Below, one piece after another: positions 35,291-41,496 of a DNA stretch of 64,000 bases (positions are counted from its first letter, which is position 1; every line of letters starts with the position of its first letter). The DNA lies in the NCBI RefSeq assembly GCF_001280515.1, contig NZ_LBIQ01000052.1, forward strand, positions 112,074-176,073. The letters are read 5' to 3'. Under the pieces are notes generated by a model. The model saw only the letters and a program-made list of their open reading frames with translations, was not told the DNA's origin and did not search any database. Position numbers and translations under genes: made by a program. The stretch comes from Mangrovimonas sp. ST2L15 (GTDB lineage Bacteria > Bacteroidota > Bacteroidia > Flavobacteriales > Flavobacteriaceae).

Positions 35291-35776
35291 ATGCTAGTTG
35301 ATTTTGATACACTGCCAGATGAATCCCGAGTTTGGATCTATCAGGCAAACAGATCTTTTTCAGATGAGGAATTGTCTGATATTGAAGAAAAATTAAAAGT
35401 CTTTTTAGAAGCTTGGACGGCTCATGGTAGTGACCTAAAAGCAGGATATACAATAAAATACAAGCGTTTTATTATTATTGGTTTGGATCAGGAGTTGCAA
35501 TCAGCTACTGGGTGTTCCATTGACGCTTCCGTGAATTTTATTCAGCAATTGGAGCAGGGTTACCAGGTAGATTTGATGGACAAAATGAATGTGTCCTATA
35601 AGCAAGGAGAATTCGTCGCTTATAAGCCTTTAATCGAATTTAGAAAAATGGCCAAGGATAAAGCTGTTTCAAAAAATACCATTGTATTTAATAATTTGGT
35701 GAATAACATTGCTGAATTTAAAGAAAACTGGGAAGTGCCCGCTAGTGAAAGCTGGCATTCTAGATTTGTAAAATAG
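35291..35776 (+). CDS. Conserved cytoplasmic protein of unknown function
   Basis: The 161-residue product has no signal or membrane segment. It contains DFDTLPDESRVWIYQANR, LEAWTAHGSDLKAGY, RFIIIGLDQ and TGCSIDASVNFIQQL. I recognise it as a conserved flavobacterial protein sometimes named ABC transporter ATPase in databases, but no Walker motif exists, so that name is wrong. It starts 2 nt after the small membrane gene. It is convergent with the XRE gene, 4 nt between stops. Confidence 0.8.
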   Translation: MLVDFDTLPDESRVWIYQANRSFSDEELSDIEEKLKVFLEAWTAHGSDLKAGYTIKYKRFIIIGLDQELQSATGCSIDASVNFIQQLEQGYQVDLMDKMNVSYKQGEFVAYKPLIEFRKMAKDKAVSKNTIVFNNLVNNIAEFKENWEVPASESWHSRFVK

Positions 35777-35780
35777 GAAA

Positions 35781-36188
35781 TTAGGATGGTTCGAAATTTC
35801 TGAAAGTACCGTCTTTATAAAAAATAACAATTCGTTCTATTTTATTGCCATCTTTTTTGAATTCCTCTGAAACAACTTCGTTCGATGTTTTTTCAGGGGA
35901 TTTTTTATTTTCTTTCACATCCAAATCTTCGTTTGAAAAAAGAGTGTTCTTTTCTTGACCTTCATCTGGAAATTGTCCTTTTCCATTCAATAGCCAATAC
36001 AATTCTACTTCAGGGTAGGATGAGAGAATTTTTAAAACAAAATCCAAACTAGGTTTATTTCTTCCAGAAAGTATATGTGAGATACTGGATCGTTGTACAC
36101 CAATTTTTTCTGCAAATGAGGAGGCAGATTCTTGATAGTATTCCATGATTTTTTGGAGTCGGATGGCGAATTCGGAGCTGTTTACCAT
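35781..36188 (-). CDS. XRE-family helix-turn-helix regulator
   Basis: This 135-residue protein has a Cro/CI-type HTH at about residues 8-65 (SSFAEKIGVQRSSISHILSGRNKPSLDFVLKIL) followed by WLLNGKGQFP. The second half is charged and probably disordered or dimerising. Palindromes TTACA-N2-TGTAA lie over its own -7 box and over that of the divergent M14 gene, and a related TGTAAATTACA abuts its start codon. This fits an autoregulated repressor, though binding is inferred from position. Confidence 0.9.
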   Translation of the reverse strand: MVNSSEFAIRLQKIMEYYQESASSFAEKIGVQRSSISHILSGRNKPSLDFVLKILSSYPEVELYWLLNGKGQFPDEGQEKNTLFSNEDLDVKENKKSPEKTSNEVVSEEFKKDGNKIERIVIFYKDGTFRNFEPS

Positions 36189-36199
36189 TGTAAATTACA
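36189..36199. promoter_or_regulatory. Inverted repeat next to the XRE start codon
   Basis: TGTAA-A-TTACA is an 11-nt palindrome touching the ATG of the XRE gene (36188). It uses the same half-sites as the nearby palindromes but in the opposite orientation and with one centre base. It would lie about +16 to +26 of the XRE transcript. Confidence 0.4.
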
Positions 36200-36216
36200 T
36201 TTTCAAAAACTACATG

Positions 36217-36228
36217 TTACAAATGTAA
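36217..36228. promoter_or_regulatory. Candidate operator overlapping the XRE -7 box
   Basis: TTACA-AA-TGTAA is a perfect palindrome with 5-nt arms. Its minus-strand reading contains TACATTTG, the predicted -7 element of the XRE gene, so a bound protein would block RNA polymerase. Confidence 0.55.
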
Positions 36229-36251
36229 TATTTAAATAGGGATTTCTCAAA
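36220..36251 (-). promoter_or_regulatory. Predicted promoter of the XRE gene
   Basis: Minus-strand TTTG (complement of 36248-36251) is followed after 20 nt by TACATTTG (complement of 36220-36227), a full consensus match. The leader would be about 27 nt. Confidence 0.7.
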
Positions 36252-36440
36252 TATTTGTTTAGATATGTAAAAAATATATTGAATTTATACTTTACTAAAC
36301 ACTATTTATAGTACTGAAAAACAATATGTTAATATTTATTCATATTTACTTCTTAAATTATACACTTTAAATATCAGGAAGACTCTCTAAATGACCTTGA
36401 GAGTGTTTATCGATGTATACAAATTATTATGAAACTTCTG

Positions 36441-36454
36441 TTTACAGTTGTAAA
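36441..36454. promoter_or_regulatory. Candidate operator upstream of the M14 gene
   Basis: TTTACA-GT-TGTAAA is a 14-nt palindrome with 6-nt arms, lying between the -33 and -7 regions of the M14 promoter. Its centre is 24 nt from that of the next palindrome. Confidence 0.55.
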
Positions 36455-36464
36455 AAAGTAAATG

Positions 36465-36478
36465 TTTACATTTGTATT
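36465..36478. promoter_or_regulatory. Candidate operator overlapping the M14 -7 box
   Basis: TTTACA-TT-TGTATT has the same half-sites and 2-nt spacer as the palindromes at 36217 and 36441. It contains TACATTTG at 36467-36474, the -7 element of the M14 gene. Confidence 0.5.
36467..36474 (+). promoter_or_regulatory. Predicted -7 box of the M14 carboxypeptidase gene
   Basis: TACATTTG matches TAnnTTTG fully and would start transcription near 36479, about 11 nt before the ATG. The -33 region has only TTTA or GTTG at imperfect spacing, as expected for a regulated promoter. The middle of this intergenic stretch (about 36255-36435) shows no gene, only an ACTAT-TT-ATAGT palindrome at 36301-36312 and a weak ACTCTC/GAGAGT inverted repeat at 36382-36405. 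Confidence 0.55.
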
Positions 36479-36489
36479 TTTAAAATCAT

Positions 36490-37620
36490 ATGGCAACTAA
36501 ACAGCAGGAAATTTTTAACCTTGTCAAAGAGAAAACATTGTTTGGAAGGTACATTTGCAACGATCATGTACTACCTCTTTTAGACAATTTGAAGAGCGTT
36601 TTTAGAGTAACTGAAATTGGACGTTCTGTTTTAAATAAGCCTATTTATGCTATAGAGTTAGGTAATGGACCCAAAAGGATTTTGATGTGGTCACAAATGC
36701 ATGGGAACGAAAGTACAACTACAAAAGCTGTATTTGATCTACTGAATCTTCTTTCACAATCCAATATGGATTCCGATACTATTCTTAATAGTTGTTCTAT
36801 TGCTATTATTCCTATTTTAAATCCAGATGGAGCTGAACAATATACAAGGGTTAATGCCAATGAAGTAGATTTGAATCGAGACGCTGTCAATCTTAGTCAA
36901 CCTGAAAGTGTTGTATTGAGGGATTATTATAATAAATATCAACCGCATTTTTGTTTTAATCTGCATGGTCAGCGCACCATCTTTGGTGTGGGAGATACTG
37001 GAAAATCGGCTACGGTTTCTTATTTATCTCCAGCTGCAGACCCAGAAAGAACCGTAAATACTACAAGAAAGGTAGCTATGGAGCTTATCTCAGCTATGAA
37101 TGACGAGCTTCAAAGAGTTATTCCTGGGCAGATAGGGATTTATGACGATAGTTTCAATATTAATTGTGTTGGGGATACGTTTCAGAATCTAGGAACTCCT
37201 ACGGTTTTGTTTGAGGCAGGTCATTATGATGATGATTATAATCGGGAGGAAACGAGGTATTTTATATTTCTTTCATTATTACGTGCTTTATCCTATATAT
37301 CAGAAAATGAAGTACAAGGAGATAGGAGTGAAGGGTATTTTAGTATTCCAAATAATGAAAAGAATTTCTTTGACATCATTATAAGAAATGTAATGGAAGG
37401 TCCTGATTATGATATAGGAATTCAGTATCAGGAAAAATTGGACCAAAACACTATTAAATTTATACCAAAAGTTGAAAAAATTTCCAATTTGTCAAAATTC
37501 TTCGCTCATATGGTCTACAATGCCAATAAACACAAGGTATTAAGTGATAAAGGAACACTTATTTCAGAGGGTATCGAAATCGATTTCGTTGAGATAAATT
37601 CTAAGAAATTCTCATTATAA
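36490..37620 (+). CDS. M14-family zinc carboxypeptidase, cytoplasmic
   Basis: This 376-residue protein lacks a signal peptide. Zinc ligands are His71 and Glu74 (MHGNES) and His159 (NLHGQ). Substrate residues Asn129-Arg130 are in DLNRDA, and the catalytic Glu is in VLFEAGHY. This is the M14 layout. The missing leader distinguishes it from secreted carboxypeptidases and suggests it trims peptides or muropeptides inside the cell; substrate unknown. Its promoter carries two palindromes shared with the divergent XRE gene. An Lrp-type regulator gene follows after 82 nt with its own -7 box. Confidence 0.9.
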   Translation: MATKQQEIFNLVKEKTLFGRYICNDHVLPLLDNLKSVFRVTEIGRSVLNKPIYAIELGNGPKRILMWSQMHGNESTTTKAVFDLLNLLSQSNMDSDTILNSCSIAIIPILNPDGAEQYTRVNANEVDLNRDAVNLSQPESVVLRDYYNKYQPHFCFNLHGQRTIFGVGDTGKSATVSYLSPAADPERTVNTTRKVAMELISAMNDELQRVIPGQIGIYDDSFNINCVGDTFQNLGTPTVLFEAGHYDDDYNREETRYFIFLSLLRALSYISENEVQGDRSEGYFSIPNNEKNFFDIIIRNVMEGPDYDIGIQYQEKLDQNTIKFIPKVEKISNLSKFFAHMVYNANKHKVLSDKGTLISEGIEIDFVEINSKKFSL

Positions 37621-37667
37621 CTGATAAAATCTTAATAAAAGATGCATATTATTTAATAATAATGTAT

Positions 37668-37675
37668 TAATTTTG
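37668..37675 (+). promoter_or_regulatory. Predicted -7 box of the Lrp/AsnC gene
   Basis: TAATTTTG matches TAnnTTTG fully, 27 nt before the ATG at 37703. It overlaps an in-frame TTG at 37673, ruling that out as the start. Confidence 0.5.
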
Positions 37676-37702
37676 ATTTTTATTAAAAATAACGAAAACG
37701 CT

Positions 37703-38185
37703 ATGGCTAAATTTAAACTAGACGAAATCGATCACCAAATTTTGGATATGTTGATTGATAATACTAGGGTTCCCTTTACTGATATTGCAAAAAAATTGGT
37801 TATCTCTGCAGGTACGGTACATGTACGTGTGAAAAAAATGGAAGAAGCTGGAATAATCCAAGGTTCTTCATTAACATTAGATTACAAAAAGTTAGGGTAT
37901 TCGTTTATTGCCTATGTGGGGATTTTTCTTCAAAACACTTCACAAACTAAATTTGTTTTGGAGCGTATTAACGAAATACCTTTTGTTACCGTGGCGCACA
38001 TTACAACTGGCAAATTCAATGTATTCTGCAAAGTAAGAGCTAAAAATACAGATCACGCCAAAGATGTAATATTTATGCTGGACGACATAGAAGGGGTTTA
38101 CAGAACAGAAACTATGATATCATTGGAAGAAAGTATTAACGACAAGAAGCGTTTGATGCATTCTATTTTTAATGATATGTTATAA
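37703..38185 (+). CDS. Lrp/AsnC-family transcriptional regulator
   Basis: The 160-residue product (MAKFKLDEIDHQILDMLIDN) has the AsnC-type HTH at about residues 6-60 (VPFTDIAKKLVISAGTVHVRVKKMEEAG). The ligand-binding RAM domain follows (FIAYVGIFL, VAHITTGKFNVFCKVRAK). Such proteins sense amino acids and form octamers. Targets are unknown; the neighbouring peptidase gene is a natural candidate. A strong terminator follows. Confidence 0.93.
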   Translation: MAKFKLDEIDHQILDMLIDNTRVPFTDIAKKLVISAGTVHVRVKKMEEAGIIQGSSLTLDYKKLGYSFIAYVGIFLQNTSQTKFVLERINEIPFVTVAHITTGKFNVFCKVRAKNTDHAKDVIFMLDDIEGVYRTETMISLEESINDKKRLMHSIFNDML

Positions 38186-38210
38186 TATTATTGTTTAACT
38201 TATTATCTGC

Positions 38211-38244
38211 CAAGCCTCTTTAAAATTAAAGGGGCTTGTTTTTT
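38211..38244 (+). terminator. Intrinsic terminator after the Lrp/AsnC gene
   Basis: CAAGCCTCTTTA (38211-38222) pairs with TAAAGGGGCTTG (38227-38238) over a 4-nt loop with one G-U pair, followed by six T. The next gene starts at 38247. Confidence 0.9.
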
Positions 38245-38246
38245 AT

Positions 38247-38789
38247 ATGAAAGCATCAAATATCCTTCCTGCAGAATTTCATCCCTTTTATAAGCCATAT
38301 ATGGATAAATTAGGGGATATGGTCTTGATAGGGGGACTTAAAACAAATTTAAAGGAGTCACTAGAGTTTTTTGACAAGATACCTGTTGAAAAACACGGTT
38401 ATTGTTACCAAGAAGATAAATGGACTATTAAGGATGTTATCCAGCATATGATTGATGTTGAAAGAGTTTTTGCTTATCGCGCCTTAAGATTTTCAAGAGG
38501 AGATCAAACAAGCTTACCAGGGTTTGATGAGAATGATTATGCAAAAACTGCTGAAGCAACTAATCGTAGTTGGGAATCTCTTAAGTCGGAATTTGAAACG
38601 GTCAGAAAAAGCAACATTCTATTATTTGAAAGCTTTAGTGATGAGAAGTTAACCTTGGCAGGTACTGCCAATAATGGAATGATGACCGTTAGGGCGCTGG
38701 GTTTTGTAATAATAGGACATTGCCAGCATCATTTGCAAGTTCTTGAAGAAAGGTATTTGCAAGATTATTCTTCTTCGTCATCATTATAA
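38247..38789 (+). CDS. DinB-family protein
   Basis: The 180-residue product shows the DinB/YfiT four-helix pattern: EDKWTIKDVIQHMIDVERVFAYRALRF, WESLKSEFETVRKSNILLFESF and GHCQHHLQVLEERYL. The three metal-binding His are probably His48-like in IQHMID and the two in GHCQHH. Many members are metal-dependent thiol transferases or DNA-damage-linked proteins; the reaction here is unknown. Its 3' end overlaps the convergent gene by 25 nt. Confidence 0.9.
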   Translation: MKASNILPAEFHPFYKPYMDKLGDMVLIGGLKTNLKESLEFFDKIPVEKHGYCYQEDKWTIKDVIQHMIDVERVFAYRALRFSRGDQTSLPGFDENDYAKTAEATNRSWESLKSEFETVRKSNILLFESFSDEKLTLAGTANNGMMTVRALGFVIIGHCQHHLQVLEERYLQDYSSSSSL

Positions 38790-39070
38790 ACCTCACCCTT
38801 AAAATCTTCATTAATAATAACATTACCTAAGTCATCAACTTCTAAATCTTCAATGCTTTCAAAGTTGGTCATAGTATAATGTAATTTGCTACTTACTTTT
38901 ACCAAGTAAATGGCATCTTCAGTTCTAACTTCAACGGCTTCAATGGTTTGGTTGTGATGATTGTCAAAGGTTATGATATCGTCATCACCATAACCATCGG
39001 GGAATTTCTCGGTTAGTAATTTGAGAATTTCAGGTGTGAGTCTTTTATAGTCAACTATAATTTTTCTCAT
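38765..39070 (-). CDS. Small acidic protein of unknown function
   Basis: The 101-residue product (MRKIIVDYKRLTPEIL) has a strongly acidic C-terminus (EVYNDDEEE). It includes FPDGYGDDDIITFDN and AIYLVKVSSKLHY. It is a conserved flavobacterial hypothetical by my recollection. The ATG at 39070 is chosen over a TTG at 39076. It is downstream of aroB on the same strand, 76 nt apart. The gene ends inside the DinB coding region. Confidence 0.75.
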   Translation of the reverse strand: MRKIIVDYKRLTPEILKLLTEKFPDGYGDDDIITFDNHHNQTIEAVEVRTEDAIYLVKVSSKLHYTMTNFESIEDLEVDDLGNVIINEDFKGEVYNDDEEE

Positions 39071-39146
39071 TACCAAGGATTTAGGTGTTATTGATGCAGT
39101 TTACAACCTTTTCTCCAGCAACTTTTTATAAAAATACAAAATAAAT

Positions 39147-40217
39147 TTATTGGTTGTTGTAAAAAATGAAAGCTTCCTCTATTAAATTATTGTCTACTTG
39201 GCAATCAATTTTTGGCAATCCTATATCCTCTAAAAGAACAAAATTAATTTGCCCATAATCATTTTTCTTGTCGTATTTAAGTAACTCTATAATAGGTTGA
39301 AAATCCCCTTCTGCAATGGGGTGATGGTCAAATATTTCAATCAAAGTTTTAGTGATTTCAACTAGTTTATGTTCTGGAAAGCCTAGTTGTTTAAAGGAAA
39401 TATAAGTTTCTAAAATCATTCCTATTACAATGGCTTCACCATGTAGGAAAGGATTTTTTTCGGGATGGCTTAAGTAATAGGATTCAATGGCGTGCCCTAG
39501 TGTATGACCATAATTGAGAGTTTTTCGCAAATTGTTCTCGTTGGGATCTTTTTCAACTACATCCTTTTTAATTAATATGGATTGATGGATTAATTGATCA
39601 AATTGGTCTGTTTCCAACAATTCCATCTTTTTGAAAGTATTGAAGTAAGTTTCATCTTGTATGAGGCCATGTTTTAGCATTTCAGCGACACCAGATCTAA
39701 ATTGGTTTTCTGGTAGAGTAGATAAAAAGGAAGTGTCGATTAAAACCATTTCACCTGAACTAATAACCCCAATCTGATTTTTTAAATGACCTAAATCTAC
39801 GCCTGTTTTTCCGCCAATAGAGGCATCGACCATAGAAAGTAGGGAAGTGGGAACATTGATATAAGCCATTCCTCTTTTGAAAGTACAGGCTACAAATCCG
39901 CCTAAATCTGTAATGACGCCTCCTCCTACATTGATAAGCAAACTTTTTCTGTCTGCTTCCAATTCCGAAAGGGCTTCCCAAACACCAAGGCAGGTTTCTA
40001 TGTTTTTATGTTCTTCCCCAGATTCAATTTCTATAATTTCTATGTCACAAGTGGTTTCTATTTGAGACAAAAGGGAAGGCAAGCAAAACTCGTGTGTATT
40101 CTCGTCAACAAGAACAAAAATTTTAGAATAACGAACCTCTTTTAGGTGCTGGTTTAGTTGCTTATAACATTCATTATTGAAATGAATGGGGCAACCTTTA
40201 CTTATAATAGAATTCAT
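39147..40217 (-). CDS. aroB: 3-dehydroquinate synthase
   Basis: The 356-residue product has the AroB NAD and zinc motifs: GEEHKNIETC, NVGGGVITDLGGFVA, NVPTSLLSMVDASIGGKTGVD, KHGLIQDE and NYGHTLGHAIE. It converts DAHP to 3-dehydroquinate in the shikimate pathway. The ATG at 40217 is preferred over TTG 40223. A TATTTTTG box (complement of 40221-40228) lies directly before the ATG, so the message may have almost no leader. It is divergent from the PRODH gene. Confidence 0.95.
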   Translation of the reverse strand: MNSIISKGCPIHFNNECYKQLNQHLKEVRYSKIFVLVDENTHEFCLPSLLSQIETTCDIEIIEIESGEEHKNIETCLGVWEALSELEADRKSLLINVGGGVITDLGGFVACTFKRGMAYINVPTSLLSMVDASIGGKTGVDLGHLKNQIGVISSGEMVLIDTSFLSTLPENQFRSGVAEMLKHGLIQDETYFNTFKKMELLETDQFDQLIHQSILIKKDVVEKDPNENNLRKTLNYGHTLGHAIESYYLSHPEKNPFLHGEAIVIGMILETYISFKQLGFPEHKLVEITKTLIEIFDHHPIAEGDFQPIIELLKYDKKNDYGQINFVLLEDIGLPKIDCQVDNNLIEEAFIFYNNQ

Positions 40218-40285
40218 GTTCAAAAATAGTCATTTTAAGTGTGAAAATAAGCGTTAATTTAATACCAAAAAAGCTTGCGATAAAT

Positions 40286-40293
40286 TATATTTG
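40286..40293 (+). promoter_or_regulatory. Predicted -7 box of the proline dehydrogenase gene
   Basis: TATATTTG matches TAnnTTTG, 17 nt before the ATG at 40311. No good TTTG at -33. Confidence 0.5.
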
Positions 40294-40310
40294 CACACCA
40301 ATTTTTTGAA

Positions 40311-41495
40311 ATGAATAACGAACGTATTTTTGATAACACCAAGGTTGCTTTTTCGTTAAAAAGCAATGTTGAATTGAATCGTGCTTATTTATTATTTAAG
40401 ATGATTTCATTTGAACCTTTAGTAAAGGTTGGGAAGGCGTTAAGTAATTTTGCAATCAAATCCAATTTACCGGTAGAAAGCGTTATTAGAGCAACGGTAT
40501 TTGACCATTTTTGTGGTGGAGTGAATGAGAAAGATTGCCTACCCGTAATTGACCAAATGTTTGAAAAAGGGGTGTCCTCAGTTTTGGATTTCTCTGTTGA
40601 AGGGAAGGAAAACGAAGCGCATTTTGATTTTGCAATGGAAAAAACCCTAGAAATCATCAGATTTTCAGCCAATAAAGACGCGATGCCAATAGCAGTTTTT
40701 AAACCAACTGGGTTTGGTAGGTTGAAATTGTATCAAAAAATTGGAGAAAAAGGTCCACTTACCGATTCAGAAAAACAAGAATGGGAACGTGTAGTGAATC
40801 GATTTGATCAAATTGGAAAATTAGCCAAAGAGCTGGATGTAGAGCTTTTGATTGATGCTGAAGAGAGTTGGATGCAAGACGCAGCTGATGATTTGGTAAG
40901 CCATTTGATGGCGAAGTATAATACAGAAAAGCCAATAGTATTCAATACGCTTCAAATGTACCGTCATGACCGCATGGATTTTCTTAAACGAGAACACCAA
41001 AGAGCCAATGAAAAGGGCTATTTTTTGGGTTACAAAATCGTAAGAGGCGCCTATATGGAGAAGGAAAATGAGCGTGCAGAGGAGATGGGGTATCCAACCC
41101 CGATATGTGCCAATAAGGCTGAGACTGATGAGAATTTCAATACTGCAGCTACTTATATTTTAGATCATTTGGATCAAATATCCTTATTTGCTGGTACACA
41201 TAATGAATTCAGTAGTTATCTGATCATGGATTTAATGGCTCAAAAGAATATCGCAAATAATGACGAAAGAGTGTGGTTTGGGCAGTTGTATGGTATGAGT
41301 GACCATATTAGCTTTAACTTAGCTGAAAAAGGCTATAATGTAGCAAAATATGTCCCATTTGGCCCCGTCAAAGATGTGTTGCCTTATCTTATTAGGAGAG
41401 CGGAAGAAAATACTTCGGTTGCCGGTCAAACTGGTCGGGAATTGATGTTGTTAACCAAAGAAAAGGAAAGAAGGAAAAACGAAAAAGAAGATTAA
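40311..41495 (+). CDS. Proline dehydrogenase
   Basis: This 394-residue single-function PRODH is a flavin TIM barrel. Motifs are VLDFSVEGKENE, IAVFKPTGFGRL, LLIDAEESWMQ, GYKIVRGAYMEKENERA, AGTHNEFSS, WFGQLYGMSDHI and the end YLIRRAEENTSVAGQ (the RRxxEN substrate motif). It oxidises proline to pyrroline-5-carboxylate and feeds electrons to quinone. It is convergent with the Wzc gene with one nucleotide between the stop codons and no hairpin. Confidence 0.95.
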   Translation: MNNERIFDNTKVAFSLKSNVELNRAYLLFKMISFEPLVKVGKALSNFAIKSNLPVESVIRATVFDHFCGGVNEKDCLPVIDQMFEKGVSSVLDFSVEGKENEAHFDFAMEKTLEIIRFSANKDAMPIAVFKPTGFGRLKLYQKIGEKGPLTDSEKQEWERVVNRFDQIGKLAKELDVELLIDAEESWMQDAADDLVSHLMAKYNTEKPIVFNTLQMYRHDRMDFLKREHQRANEKGYFLGYKIVRGAYMEKENERAEEMGYPTPICANKAETDENFNTAATYILDHLDQISLFAGTHNEFSSYLIMDLMAQKNIANNDERVWFGQLYGMSDHISFNLAEKGYNVAKYVPFGPVKDVLPYLIRRAEENTSVAGQTGRELMLLTKEKERRKNEKED

Positions 41496-41496
41496 A

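Noticed and set aside
35291..35776. ABC transporter ATPase name for this protein
   Set aside because: No Walker A, signature or Walker B motif; 161 residues is too short for an ABC ATPase domain.
36441..36454. Palindrome as an intrinsic terminator
   Set aside because: AT-rich, 2-nt centre too short for a hairpin loop, and located in a divergent promoter region.
40221..40228. TATTTTTG on the minus strand as a certain aroB promoter
   Set aside because: It sits only 4 nt before the ATG and lacks a -33 element; it would require a leaderless message, so it is mentioned only as a possibility in the aroB entry.
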